Shown: positions 45,951-58,400, counted from the stretch's first letter. The stretch: DNA of 64,000 nt from Atopsyche davidsoni (GCA_022113835.1 JAILWY010000006.1:4278001-4342000), one strand, 5' to 3'. The notes: generated by a model from the letters alone, not told the origin. Numbers and translations are program-made.

Positions 45951-46130
45951 GCATAATTTCCAATAACACCTGAGCCGGCCGCCAATCACCTGGAATCGAT
46001 CCCGGCCCGCCCCCTCGCGGCCTGTCATTGTGGCCGCTCGCCCAGTGACAGTACGGCCCCCGGTACTTGGGCCACCTCACCTCCTCCTCACCACCTCCTC
46101 ACCTCGGCCATCACCATGGTAATCATGGAG
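45951..46130. other. CpG-rich islet with CCTCCTCA repeats
   Basis: Islet with GCCGGCCGCC and CCCGGCCCGCCCCC words, then imperfect repeats of CACCTCCTC (46075-46115). No frame is preferred. Possibly regulatory. Confidence 0.3.
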
Positions 46131-46720
46131 AGATTTGGGATTAATGTAACTTCTAGGGATTCTGGTGCCCATCGTACCAATTCCAAAACGCATTATAATA
46201 GACTGTACGATGAAATAATATAAATAAATTCGTGTCGGAATATATCTTTAATCTTGGTGCATACATATTATATAAGGCCTCGTTTACTATTGAATAATAA
46301 ATTGAATGGTATGAAAACAGGTTAGGAATAACAATAAGCCCACTTTTAAAATATACGACTTGACAATACAAGGTTCGGGGTGCAGTTAAGGGTTAATACA
46401 CTAAATGGTCTATGCAAGTGACTAATAATACACAAGCGTAAAAATATTTATAAAAAATAAATAATTCTGTCATAACTTTATTGATACTTTCCTGCTTCAA
46501 ATTTGCGTACGTAATGAAAATTTTATTTATTTAAAATGTAAAGTTTGTAAAATATAATTAGAATTAAGATTTTTTAACCAAAAGCAAGGACGTAAAAATT
46601 GATGAAACACATTGCTATTTTTATTGAATATGCAGTCGTAGTCTAATATATTGATAAGCCATTTGGTCGTTGTAAGTAAATACACGCATATTTTAGCAAG
46701 TTGTATTTTCCATTAATAAT
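46131..46720. other. AT-rich non-coding stretch
   Basis: AT-rich, nothing recognised. Confidence 0.6.
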
Positions 46721-47434
46721 ATAAAAAGACCTGTCATGGAACTCCAGCCCGAGAGGCCATTGAGTACAATCAGATGCCATCTGCGCCTGGCATCTCACTT
46801 CCGCGAGTTTTGACCAGCCGGTGACCCGCGGGTCCATTACGGCGGGGGTCAGCTGCTCCTAATTGTGACCCCAACCTTCCATTATGCCTGTAATGCCCGA
46901 CCTCGGGTCGCCGCGAGGAGATCCTATGTTCGATTACTTATTATGGTTCAGTATAACCAATTTACGTATTATAATACTCATAAAATTTGAGCAAGTGTTG
47001 TTTCGGTGTTGAATATGAAATCTTTCCTGATGCAGACCGTGCTTGCATGTTTTTTTTTTTATTATTGCAAATTAATTTATGTTATAATTTTAACAAACAA
47101 ACATACTTTAACATTTTTTCCAAAATATCATATTTTCCGTTTGCTTAAAAATAAAGCGCTACCAATATGTTAAGATGTAGTAATTTTTCATTTGTATAGA
47201 TTACTCTACAAGTGGTATTAAAAAATAATAAAATATCTAACCTTTTAACTACTTATTTCTTTTATTTAGTGATATAAATGCTTCTTCATTCTAAGTTTAA
47301 TAAGGCAAAGGAAACGTACATGCATAAAATTGCTTTTGATTTGATTTGACGTCTTAAAATTGCTGCGACTTCTCAGTAAGCTTTGCGGTTTTGCAAAGAT
47401 CATAGATCATCCAAATATACATTTTGAGATTCAG
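46721..47434. other. Islet 46735-46930 then AT-rich sequence
   Basis: The islet contains a CAGCTG E-box followed by CTCCTAATTGTG, and CATTACGGCGGGGG, with no supported frame. AT-rich afterward. ATTCAG at 47429-47434 is a moderate acceptor. Confidence 0.35.
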
Positions 47435-47626
47435 CGCCGGACATCGCCGCGGAGGTCTGCCCTAAGTATTATATCAACAGAGCCAATTACGTGGTTAACA
47501 ACCGCAAATTGTCATCACAGGCATATGCGCACCACAAAAAATAGCAAACTGTCCATCCTGGCAGAACGAAAAGGACTCGCAGGAGTCAAACTAGCTCTGA
47601 GCCGCGTGGACTTGTGGGCTTACTAA
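47435..47626 (+). CDS. Possible terminal exon compatible with the 44.4-kb start exon
   Basis: After a moderate acceptor (ATTCAG), the phase-0 frame reads 63 codons (RRTSPRRSALSIISTEPI onward, ending SRVDLWAY) to TAA. Joined to the phase-0 donor at 44532 it would give a secreted protein of about 90 residues with a basic KRR junction right after the signal region. A competing frame (phase 1) at the same acceptor is also coding-like (APDIAAEVCPKYYINRANY) but stops after about 35 codons. The model is speculative: the intron would be 2.9 kb, no polyadenylation signal is seen, and no family is recognised. Confidence 0.2.
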   Translation, partial: RRTSPRRSALSIISTEPITWLTTANCHHRHMRTTKNSKLSILAERKGLAGVKLALSRVDLWAY

Positions 47627-47695
47627 TTCATCTAATAGATGATGGTCAGAGGAATATCACCCTTTGTTATGTTTTTTGATATACTACACACACAG
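47627..47695. other. Short AT-rich spacer
   Basis: Nothing recognised. Confidence 0.6.
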
Positions 47696-47745
<50 letters not shown>

Positions 47746-47772
47746 AAACGCATATGCGTGTGTGTGTATATG
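47696..47772. repeat. Compound (TA)n(TG)n microsatellite
   Basis: About 15 TA units, then ten TG units, then a CATATGCG interruption and further TG. A short ACACACACA run precedes it, giving hairpin potential. Confidence 0.92.
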
Positions 47773-48130
47773 TACTCTAATGCACAACTACCAACGAATT
47801 TAAAGTTTTGGAAGTAGTCCACTTATTTAAATAATATTTTCCAAATCAACTACATAATGTGTAGTTCCACTGCAGAGTCTGTTTGGCTTCCATGATCGTC
47901 CTGCGGTCATATCATCACAACAAGATTGGCCGTGGGTTGGAAGTTGCGGTGACCAGCGCCGTTCCCACGTCTTCCGATTCAAATCTCTACTGGCAATTGT
48001 GCATCAGGCTGGACTCTTCAAAAACCAGTCCTCGTGGGGATGGGTTATGGTTATGTATATTTTCATGGCTATCGGAAATCGGCTTAAAAGTTATCAATTT
48101 GTTGAATAATAATGACATTTAATTGAAGAA
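47773..48130. other. Balanced islet open in two plus frames
   Basis: From about 47870 to 48065 composition is balanced. Two overlapping plus frames of about 70-80 codons are open (one from about 47883). A CTGCAG acceptor at 47872-47877 lies just before both. Which frame, if any, is coding is unclear. Confidence 0.25.
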
Positions 48131-48830
48131 ATATTGAATCAACCTCTCGTTAAATATTTTAGAGGAAATAATACTTATAAATTTGTAATTGATGTAAATA
48201 TCATATCGCTGTTTTATAACTGATATCCTGATTTTTGCGATGGTATATGGTTAGGATGTTAGGGTTTTTTTATAACAATAAACATCTCACAATAAAAAGT
48301 AATAATCGTTCGGGAATGTGTTTGAAGCATCTGTAATATATATTATTCAGTTATTAAAGAGCCGTTTTTTTTTAATAGCTTATACAATCATCAGGAAACC
48401 TGATTTTTTTATTTAGATGACGTTCAATGTTTTTATACATATAACAGAGGTCAATAGGCAATACCGGGTTCAATTCGATCTTCTATTCTGAATATTTTTG
48501 TGTTTTAATTAATATGGTGACCTGTTATGTCAACCGTATTATTAAAAAAAATTTGATCGAAAAACAACAACATTTTATTATATTTTCTTCATGCTCTAGC
48601 TATTATGCCAAATTATCACTCAAACTTTACTTGAAAAAACTTTTTAGTAAAGCTTATATACAAATATACGTCAAATCAAAAAATAATAACACTAAGCAAC
48701 GATATTAAATTTAAATGGATACCGCAGTTGACACTGCAGTTTAGAACTGTATCTTGTATGAAATAAATTATTAAAACTCGTTTACGATGTGTTTATTCGT
48801 GCATATCAAATAATTAGCACTCTCAAATGA
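48131..48830. other. AT-rich non-coding stretch
   Basis: AT-rich, nothing recognised. Confidence 0.6.
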
Positions 48831-49264
48831 ACATGAGATGGCAAAGCACACAATAGCGCAGGTCACATTACAATAGCACGTAGGACGGAGCCTGGCACGG
48901 GCGGCCAAATTAACATTCTTACCGCCATGCGGACGGCCTCTTAACAAGATGGAATTGGATTGACGGCATTACAGCCACACTGCCCAGTGCCCGGGGACGA
49001 GGTGAGGACGAACCGCTGCATCTAAAGGATTATTATTATCCAATGGCCTATCCAATCACATAATCATTTTTTTAATTCGTTCTTAATTATTACTAATATG
49101 ATTAGGCACATTAGTTCACACATAGAAGATGATTAAAAAAATTCTCAGAAAAATATCATCGTGATTTGTGTGCAATTGTAATAAAAAATATTTAAGGAAA
49201 TGGATTACAAAAGAACAAGTATTATTGTGAATAAATTTAAAGATTTTTAGTACGAATGAGTATG
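48831..49264. other. Islet 48850-49030 then AT-rich sequence
   Basis: G+C-rich islet with GGACGGAGCCTGGCACGGGC and GGACGAGGTGAGGACG words and no supported frame. Possibly regulatory. Confidence 0.3.
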
Positions 49265-49389
49265 TTCAATATTTTTGGCAGAAAGTACTAATTGGAATTC
49301 CATTTTGACTTTTTACGTTGGCATTATCGAACCGGTAATCAATGAAATTAAAATGTGTTAAAATCACTAAAGTATTGTATTTAAAATAT
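49265..49389. mobile_element. Fold-back repeat family F1, decayed copy 3
   Basis: Starts with TTCAATATTTTTGGCAGAAAGTACT, followed by TTGGAATTCCATTTTGA as in copies 1 and 2. It then jumps to ACGTTGGCATTATCGAACCGGT and ends AAAATCACTAAAGTATTGTA, the worn right arm. Most of one arm is deleted. Confidence 0.7.
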
Positions 49390-51390
49390 TATGAATGAGA
49401 ATGTTGATTTATTAAATAATTATGCTCTATTTTTTTTTGACACTCTTGGAGAATATACCCTTTAATGTAATACTTTTAAGCCTTTATATTTGAGTGTAAT
49501 TTGTGTATTTGTCATATTTACATAATTTGTATATTTTCCATGACACTGATTTCGAATGAGAAAAAGCAAATGTGTTATTACGAAGTAAACGTAATTTTTA
49601 TTCTTATAAATTATTCCAAAAATGGCTTCATTTAAAAATGTGTAAATTTTGGTATATCGTTGATTTTATCGGACAAAAAATGTATATGCCTATTTAAGCA
49701 AAGCAAAACTCTTTTTTTGTGTTTATATTAAAAAAAAGAAAATTATCATAAATTTAAAATTATGTATATATTATTGAGCTATAGGACGAGTTTATGGTTT
49801 AATCAGCACGTAAGTGTATGAAAACTCAATTCGAGAGTATGTAAATGAGTTTAAGAGCTATGTACAATGATTAAAATATACCAAGTAAGAAACATTGAGT
49901 GGTCGCATTCACTGATAGAAATGTCGACTATTCGTCGTGCTCTGCGCTGGAGTGATAAGCCTTTGATGTGTCGCGACCGGCAGATGATTTGTATGAATTT
50001 ACTTGTAACAATCGATTGGACTTGACTATACGACTACTTTGTATGCTACGTGTTGAATGCTGATTTATCAAGCTATAAACAACATTTTTAAAATAATAAA
50101 TATCGTGTATATTTATGCACAGTCATTATCGTAGCAAATTGCATGGAATATTACAAATCTGATAATGTTTCTCTACGTAGCTGAAAAACAATAAAATTTT
50201 AATTGAGGACCCCTTTTGAACTAATAAAGCTATGTATTACAAACGTCTAACTATATTTTATTTCTGTATTTCTTCTAAGTCTGTTAAAACTAATGAATAC
50301 TCCACAATCGTAAAAAAGTATGTTCTATTCTCAAAAGCATTTTACAAAATATTTAAACTTTTAATAGATATTTCTCCTGATTCTTTCTATAGAAAGTTTA
50401 ATAAATTAATCGCTTTTTAAATAAATTTGTTTCCAAAATAAATATTAACCGAAATAATTTATCATATAAATTATTATTCCGAGAGCTGAAAAAATATATG
50501 TGGTGGGGTCAAAGACCTTTAGGTATCTCATAAAATGCATAATTTACTGTTTTTTTCTTTTTTAAGAATATAATTTTGTATATTTAAAACAAATAATGCA
50601 ATAAATACTATCGATTTCTTTCTTATATTGATCTCTTTACAGTTTTTCTCCAGGCGTATCACAAACGTGTGTTCATCGCGCTTTGTATAGAGATTGCTAT
50701 CTTCTGTCTGCCCTCTTCCCTGATTTCCATGAACCTCCATACAGAAGTAAGTGTTCAATATATTTGTATTGACACTCGAAGTCACGCTTCGATGGGCACT
50801 CAACACAATGCATTTATTTACAATATGCACTAAAAACAGATTAAATGATGCTGTAGAACTAAGTAGATTTTTCCTATAGACAAGAAACACGAAGGTTCAG
50901 TAAACTTTAAGCAAAAATATATAAATTAATTCAAAGAATATTTTTAAAATCTCAATTCTAAATCAATGACTTTCTGAATTTACTCATCGTCAAAAAGTGT
51001 AATAAAAAAAAAGTTAACATTTATTGTTAAGAATTATTTTTAGTATTTATTTGATAATAACATCAACAATAATTGTTTAAGCAATTAATTTAAAAGGTTC
51101 AGAACCCGAATATGCACGTGTTGGCAATTTTTAATAATACTAGTGTTTTATAAAGTTAATTCATTGTCTGTTTTCATTCATACAAAGGGTAAATTTATGC
51201 GGGCAGCTTTGAACAAAATACAATTTGAAATATTTCAAATTTGTCCTGGCTTTTCTAATTAAAATTTTGATAATTATTATTTGATTGAACATATTTATAA
51301 TGTCCATGGTTTTAATTCTAAGTGTTTATTAAATATTTCACGACATCAATACGTCTTCACGTGCAGTTGAAACTAGCAACATAGTATTTA
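49390..51390. other. AT-rich block with islet at 49895-49995
   Basis: Small balanced islet (CGTCGTGCTCTGCGCTGG) without a frame. The rest is AT-rich; frames at 50232 and 50528 are AT-type noise. Confidence 0.5.
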
Positions 51391-51560
51391 GTTACTTGTT
51401 GTAAGCATCGAGCGCTGCGTCCATACGAAATCGAAATTCCGCGAGGAAAGTTTATTTGGCCGCGTCTTCCTCAAAGCATAGCTCCAGGAAACCAACAACC
51501 CTGGCTGCTAGAAAATTTACGATAGGCGGGTCTGATCAAGGACTTGTTTTCTTGCTTCTT
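51391..51560 (+). other. Coding-like islet open in two frames
   Basis: Between 51400 and 51545 two plus frames are open: one reads LRPYEIEIPRGKFIWPRLPQ and stops at 51527-51529, the other LAASSSKHSSRKPTTLAARK and continues into AT-rich DNA. A CATCGAG acceptor is possible at 51407-51413. Neither has an ATG. Exon or composition effect cannot be separated. Confidence 0.25.
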
Positions 51561-51960
51561 TTTGCTGTGCAGCTTTCACTGACTGAAATACTGTTTCAAA
51601 AGGAGAATAAAATGTCGATAAACCGGCGGCTACATCAACAGATTACTATTTATTTTCTGTATAAAATTGCATCTGATATCTTAAAATAATTATAACATAA
51701 TGAAATTACAGATTCGATGATTATTTATCTGATCAGATGTTATTAATAAAAACTGATATATATTTAATGCGTCATTGGTTTTGTGAAAGGGTGTTTTTAC
51801 TGTAACATGAACATTTAGAATCGATATAGTAATCATTTATATTATTATTTACGTATATAATTATATCCAAAAATACATTTTTGAAATTCGGCGTCTTTTT
51901 TATTATAAAATTTATTTTGAAAGCAAATAATTACTTATGTTTTAAATAAGCTGTTTGATT
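51561..51960. other. AT-rich non-coding stretch
   Basis: AT-rich, nothing recognised. Confidence 0.6.
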
Positions 51961-52990
51961 TAAACCCCTGGGTTCGGATCGTGAAATGCCCGGTTGACCA
52001 AGCCCAGAGCCGTTACGGCAAGACAGATGGGCCAAGAAAACGCAGATTGAAATTTATTCAGTGCGGGCCCGAGCTCCCTTCCGTAATGGGACGCGTACGT
52101 GTTTATTTGTTTATGCGTGATAATGAAACCTACCTTAAAGAGCTTCCCTTGTAAAATGCAAATAATTACTAAATTATTAATAAATCGTAAACCACATGGA
52201 AATAAAATTGATCCATGAAATGTGATTTCGTGCATAATAGTGACTTACACACAAAGCCTCTCCCTTTGATTTAAGCATACTCAAAATCAATCAATTTTCT
52301 TAAAACCTGTGTAAAATTACATTATATTATATTTGTATTAATTCGTAAACTGCATCGAATCTAATTATAATTTAAATATTTCAAAATAAGTAAATTTTGT
52401 CTACAATCTTGACTATAGGTTTTCTTCTACGCTCCGCTACGTAAAATTGTAAAATCTTGCTTTCAAGAACCGATTATAAATCGAACAGATTATAATCGAC
52501 GCTATAAGCTTAAAAGGAATATCGCAGAATCTATAGTTTTGATACAAATTCAATGGAAGCAATCACGGATATCAAATAATCTCCTTGTAAGAGTCGCGAG
52601 ATCCATTGATACGTCCTTACAGACAATGATTCCGATATCATATAATACACCCTTAAGCTAAGTGCCCGTGCCATAGACAATAGGCAATAAAGAATCATTA
52701 GAGAAGCGCATTAAAATAGGCAATTAGGCCCGACTATTTATACCTCGGTTAGTACCCTGGCCGGTGTTTGTCGGAGACGTGTGCTGCGGAGAAGGTACAA
52801 AAGTAATACTTAAATTAGGTACAAGCTACATCGGCGAATCTTTTCCCATCGGCTAATTGGAGCAAACCTGCGTGCCTTGCGTACAAACTGTCCCTCGCTT
52901 TAATGCGTCAGGGCTGCGCAGGGCCAGGAGTTTAATGACAATTTACAAAGTCTGCAAGAAACTTTTGACACTTGAACACAGAAGATGGTA
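51961..52990. other. Balanced block with islets at 51961-52110 and 52660-52950
   Basis: Moderate G+C patches, including CTATTTATAC (MEF2-like) near 52734 and GGGCTGCGCAGGGCC. No supported frame. The part between is AT-rich. Confidence 0.35.
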
Positions 52991-53984
52991 GGACACAACT
53001 TTTCTACCATCGGTTTTCTACTATCCCACTTTACTCCACTCTTACTTAAATTACAGATCCAATGAAATCGCATTGCTAGGGATAAAATTTAATAAAATTA
53101 TCAATGAATACAAAACTGATTAAACATTGAGCTGAAAAAAAAATACTGACCCTTACCAGATCTATAATAATTATTCTAAAGTTAGCATACTTAAAATGCG
53201 ATGAATTTCCATTTCATGAAATAACAAGTTTATTTTTAAATATAGTCTAAACATGGCGTTAAATTAAAAGCTAACCTAATTTCAAAAATTTACACCTGTA
53301 GTACATAAAACATTTAATAATAATAAAAAACAACTTATTAATTGCCTGCCCACTCAATAACCAATATAGCCGTGAAATTTATTTTTAAATGTTCCAACCT
53401 CATGTTTTATATTAGTATTACGCACGTGATCTGAAGTTAATCTGTTCTAATAATTGCCCTATCTTTTATTTTAAATAAATTAACTTGATGTACAATTAAA
53501 AGTTTACCAACACAAAATAACCAGAGTATTAACTGATTCATTTATTTTAAAATACTTTTTTAAACTATAATTACAAAACTTAGTTTTTGCGTGCTCATTT
53601 TCAATAAGTGTACATAAAATTAAACCAGAAATAACATTTGATTAAAGTTTATATTTTAAGTTTAGAAATTTGGACCTGCACATATCTATATTGAATAATT
53701 TTAAGTCATATATAAATAAATAATTCATTTCTAAACAATTTTTTATTAGAATCCGTATCTTTAAAAAAAAGACGTAGATATACTTTGTCATAAACAATGA
53801 TATAAGATTATTTGTAAAAAACTAAACAAAAATTATCCAGCTCATATTTTATTACATCCTTTAATATTGCCTTTGTTTTGGTTATTGTATATCAAATCTT
53901 TAAAAAATAATGGTCGCACTAATATAAATTTAACTCTAAAATTAATATATGTTTTTTGGTTATCTTTGTAAACGACAACCCTAA
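52991..53984. other. AT-rich non-coding stretch
   Basis: AT-rich, nothing recognised. Confidence 0.6.
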
Positions 53985-54440
53985 AATACGGCGCTGGTCT
54001 GTCGCTTCATGTCGAGCCGCAGTACAGACATGCCTGCAGTACGTACGACACAAGACGAACACGACAACAGCCATACCAGCCCTGGACCACTAGGGGTCCA
54101 CTACACCCGGAGTACCTAAAGGATACGAAGTATCCTACAAACGATGAATACTTATATGACCGCTCATAGGACATTACATGACCATTATACCCAAAGACTC
54201 GGGGAAGCTACACGGATAAATGAATAACACCAAACGAATAACGCTGTATACTTAACACAACCACAAATAATAATTGATCTACCAACCATGGATCATAAGG
54301 GGTCCAGAATACCCACGTGTACCTCACAGGGATAAAATACAGATTACAAAACACTCAAAATAAAATCAAACAAAAAACGACGCATCCGACTGCAGATGAT
54401 GAATGATGCCGCAAGGTGCAAGGCGTGTATGAGTGGATTG
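53985..54440. repeat. Compositionally distinct block with diverged tandem duplication
   Basis: Sequence complexity rises sharply at 53985. The segment near 54073-54120 (TACCAGCCCTGGACCA, AGGGGTCCA, CACCCGGAGTACCTA) recurs about 205 bp downstream at 54278-54330 as TACCAACCATGGATCA, AGGGGTCCA, CACGTGTACCTC. GGACC/GGTCC and GGATAC/GTATCC pairs form small hairpins. It could be part of an LTR or another transposon; ends could not be found. Confidence 0.4.
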
Positions 54441-55190
54441 AATATTAACGATACAACGTATGATTTAAGCGACATTTATATTAACATCTTGAATAAATAA
54501 TTTCACTTTTATGAACCTTATCCGCATTCGGAGAGGATGCTAAAAATGCAGAAACTACTTACATCATGACGTGGCCATGAATTTATATACGGGTAATGTG
54601 GAAAATTATCATATATGAATGCAAGTTCATGTGTACACGAATTATCTACATATCAAGTTATATGCCAATACAGATATAACTGAATATTTTATGATGAATG
54701 CAATTTCATTTCTACTCTTTGATATGTGAATATCATTTGAATGGATGAGAAATATTTTGCAACTGATTACCTAAGCAAGTTTTACTCTTATTAGTATTAA
54801 ATCATGTATATTAGCCGTATAAGTGCATTAGGTAACTTTGTTACATTAGTCAATACGCAGATACATTTAGTTGGCTTTGAGACATTCAATTATATAAACA
54901 ATGTACGAATGATTTTAAATGCCGTTGAAGTTAGGTATCTTGTATAATTAAGATATTTTTTTTTAAGAAATACCCCTGTCTCCTATTAACTGTTGAAACT
55001 AAAGATCATAAAGAAAACTTTGAATTGGTTCAATTATTTTATAAAATAGGCCGTATACTTTAAGTACTATCGATAGTCTCAGTTTTTTGAATATCGATAA
55101 AAGGCTAAAATAAACTTAATCAACAGATAGATGTCTTTTTCTTATTTTTTGCTTATATTATAGAGCAATAATAATTGGTTATTCCGCCAA
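54441..55190. other. Balanced then AT-rich sequence, possibly the same element
   Basis: GAATGCAAGTTCATGTGTAC (about 54618) and GAATGCAATTTCATTTCTAC (about 54697) echo one another 80 bp apart. After 54950 it is ordinary AT-rich DNA. Confidence 0.35.
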
Positions 55191-55560
55191 TATAATTCTG
55201 AAATTCTAGCGCCGTTCATCAAAGCCACCGCCATCGGCTTCAGCCGGCGATTAACACACTCTGAAGTAGATCTCCGATAAGTACAAAGCCTCTTCTCGGT
55301 GTGTATTTGTCAAGTCGACAGTCGATAACAATAAACCTCAAAAGGTGCAGGTCCCGCAGTCCCACGCTGCGCAGGGAACTTCAAACAGCCCGAGAGGCAC
55401 ATTGAGAGGAGCACCGCGGAGGACGTCGGCACACAGTCCGGCTTGCTGTGCATGGAGTGCGTGTACTGCACTGCGCTAATTGCCCAAACAAATAGTCAGC
55501 ACTTCTGATTGAAACAGTCCGGACCGTCCAACGAGTACTCAGAAAGTACACGTCAATGAC
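55191..55560. promoter_or_regulatory. Islet with TCF and Helper-like motifs
   Basis: CATCAAAGC (55217-55225) is the reverse of GCTTTGATG, a good TCF HMG site. Two bases later ACCGCCA (55227-55233) matches the Helper consensus RCCGCCR. Paired HMG and Helper sites are how fly TCF/Pangolin recognises Wnt targets. Further on, a 57-codon frame (55335-55508) with a Cys-rich end (LLCMECVYCTALI) is open but lacks ATG and could be due to composition. An enhancer or promoter role is inferred. Confidence 0.35.
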
Positions 55561-56711
55561 TTGGCTGAGGAAGTAGTGAAGTTATGTTTGTGGAAATATG
55601 TTGCGAGAAAATTGAAATAAGAAAATTTGTTTAAACTAATATCAAATAATAACTGACGTAAACAAAGAAAAATAACACAAAATTAACAATAAATTTAAAA
55701 AAAATTGTAACTGAAGCTAATTAGTTAGTAACCAAACAGAAACCGGCATTACTCGTAGTTAAAATACATAATTTTACAATCATTAAAACTAGAAAAGAAG
55801 GGGTTAAAGTATTTATAAAGAATTCAAGTCCTGAGTACTGATTTAACGAGTCAGGCTGTTCAAAAAATAAATAAGTGTTATAATTTCTTAAGTGAGTCAT
55901 ATAAGAACAATATTCATAATATCATTATTCACAAATAAAGTACAAATCAGTACTCTAGTCTGATGTCAGTCATAATATTAAAAAGTAGATAATTTTGATG
56001 AATTTAGTATTTCTAGTTTACATTATATGTATGTATTTTCAGTTGAAATTTTTTGAAAACACCAGTAAATCATTGATTTCTAACTTTGCAATGTTGGATA
56101 GATCTTTTGAGAGGTTATAAAAAGTATTTAGAAATGTAAAGTTTTTCTGGAACCAAAGATACTCTATGCGGCGTAACTTTCAATTAAGATTTTTGCTTCA
56201 CGCGTTGTTTTTATGCGACGTTTGCATTTTTTACTACCTTAGCTTCAAAAAATGGCCAGTGATACGAACGATTGGGACATTTTCTAGGCACATTTTTTAA
56301 GCCGTGAAGTTTTTCTGAGGTATATTGTACTTCAGTTCTTTTTTGGACTATGCTATTTTTTGTTTTAAAACTTTTGAAGTACTGTAGTTGCCATCAAAGA
56401 AAGATTCTAAAAATCTACACTCAATGCACGTCTACAAAACTTAAAAAAATAACTAATCTATTATATATCAAGTACGGCAACCTTCCACCTATTCTTTATT
56501 ATTAAATTTCACTACACAAAAAATAACTACTTTTAAATATAACTTTATCACATTTTTTGCAAATGATTAATTGTTACAGTAATCGATCTTTATGAATTTT
56601 AAAAAGAATGAAATTAGATAAAAGTTACGTGAAATACTTTCAAGTTTAAACAAAATATCCCCAGTTTTCAAACTGTAAAAGTAGAAGGTATATAGAATTT
56701 GAAGATCTTAT
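55561..56711. other. AT-rich non-coding stretch
   Basis: AT-rich, nothing recognised. Confidence 0.6.
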
Positions 56712-56786
56712 TGCTCTCCTCGGATTCGAACCCGAGACTTCATGCTTATAAACAAACGTACTGATCACTAGATCACGTAGCTGTTC
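56712..56786 (-). pseudogene. tRNA-like relic or SINE head, minus strand
   Basis: On the minus strand GGGTTCGAATCC (56733-56722) is a perfect pol III B box within a CTCGG/CCGAG T-stem. TACGTGATCTAGTGATCAG (56779-56761) resembles an A box and D-loop at tRNA spacing. The T-loop has eight bases instead of seven, and the acceptor strands (GAACAGC and GAGAGCA) do not pair, so it is not a working tRNA. A second GATTCAACTCGAG word lies just outside (56799-56818). A tRNA pseudogene or tRNA-derived SINE. Confidence 0.5.
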
Positions 56787-57060
56787 CCTATATTTCGACT
56801 CGAGTTGAATCCGAGACCTTATACTAGGCAATAAAAGAACAGTTATCGTTTGACTAAGAAAAAAGGGATTAAATAATATTTTTTGGCAAATACATATTTC
56901 ATAATGTTTTTTTTATATATTTGTATTATATAAATTTAGAGAAAAATCACCTAAATATTTTTCTTTGTCAGCAAAAGATGGATTAAAAAGTATTTATTTT
57001 TTGTAACCAGTCCTTAGCTATAAATCATAGGTAGTGAAACCCATTATTCAATTTCTTATA
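56787..57060. other. AT-rich spacer
   Basis: AT-rich, nothing recognised. Confidence 0.6.
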
Positions 57061-57365
57061 ACGTTTTAATGGTCGCTTATTCTTATAAAATCCATAATCA
57101 ATACAGTCAGTAGAATAGCAAAAATAGACCTACCCGCCATTGTACGGAACAAAAAGTCTAAACGATGTTGCCAGCCATTCAAAAAGAAAAATCCTCTCCT
57201 AATTGACCGAGCCCGGCCGGGGAAATAAATAAATAAATAAACGGAGGAAAATGATCTCCTCGCAGCGGCATTCCTTTTGATGCAAGAGAAAAGAATATTA
57301 AATTCGCATGCCTTATTACTATCTCGATATTGCGATCGATTTAAATGAAAGTGAGCGGCCATTTC
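57061..57365. other. Islet with AAAT tetranucleotide run
   Basis: Balanced segment with GCCCGGCCGGGG and about four AAAT units (57224-57240). A 98-codon minus frame starts at a good ATG (57362, MAAHFHLNRSQYRDSN) but its composition drifts to Phe/Ile and it crosses the tetranucleotide run, so coding is doubtful. May be a regulatory islet. Confidence 0.3.
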
Positions 57366-58049
57366 TTATAGCCATTGTCAACTAAATAAGGACTTTTTAA
57401 GAATGCGTGAGCGCATATGGCTGCGCGTATCATGACAAATACGTTGATTATGCCAGTTACGTGATAAAAAATAAGGGAAGTCTTTACATCTATTTAAGCA
57501 CCGTTTATCTTTGCCAACCATATAAGTAATATGTGAAAATTTCTGTATTACTTAAACTAATTAATTAACCATTGGTTTTGGGAATAATAAAAAAGGACAT
57601 AAAAATGAAGTAGTTACAAACCTCTTTATGGGAATTTTTCAGAATATTAAAAAAAGTTATTGCTGGTTTGACAAGCAATTTGTACCATTATCATTAATGA
57701 CTCTATTACTTGTACATATTAAGCAATCCAGAAAAAACAAGTCTATAGACATATCTGACTGCTGTTGACCTTTGATTGCCATTTTATATAATACACAGAC
57801 CAAAACCAACAAATTTTCCTTTCAGTAACATTTTTTGGGGTTTATAAAATTGTTTAATAAAAATACCCCAATAACTAAGATGAATAATTATAAGGCTGTG
57901 TCTTATAAAATAAATACAAGATGTTTAAATATTTATTGGAGCAATAATAGTATTTCCATATTTTTATACTCATTTATTACTCAAGTGCTAACATATTCCC
58001 GATACAAAAATGTAAAGAATTACACATTTTACAAAGCATTGCTCCCACG
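57366..58049. other. AT-rich non-coding stretch
   Basis: AT-rich, nothing recognised. Confidence 0.6.
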
Positions 58050-58400
58050 ATGGAATTAAAAGCGCATCCACATAGCATTACCATCTGTAATTTTTACAAC
58101 ATCCATTCTATTTCATTACAAAAAAGCATTCCTGCTTTCCCTCGAATCATTATCGTCCCGATCAATGGCTATTCCCTTTGTCCCAGTATTGCATTTAATT
58201 GCATATCTGAGAGCATAGCCCGGTGGTTACGAATGCGAGGAACCCGGCTTCTTATCTGTCCCGGGACAGGCAAGAAACATCATTTAATAACTGGATTACC
58301 CGTGCTGAAACAAATTGTCAACATCCATCCGTGAGATAAGCAAAAAGTAGTCGCCGCGGTCCGTACGGAACAGTGCCATCGATACGCAACTAGCATGGAT
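58050..58400. other. Balanced islet
   Basis: A 94-codon plus frame from ATG 58050 crosses this patch. CCCGGG at 58260-58265 and AACCCGG lie inside. No splice or start support beyond the ATG. Possibly regulatory. Confidence 0.22.

Noticed and set aside
46643..46837. 64-codon minus frame in the 46.8-kb islet
   Set aside because: Weak composition and no splice or start evidence; treated as part of a regulatory-type islet.
58205..58275. TAGCCCGGTGGTTACGA looks like a tRNA A box
   Set aside because: No B box or acceptor stem follows.
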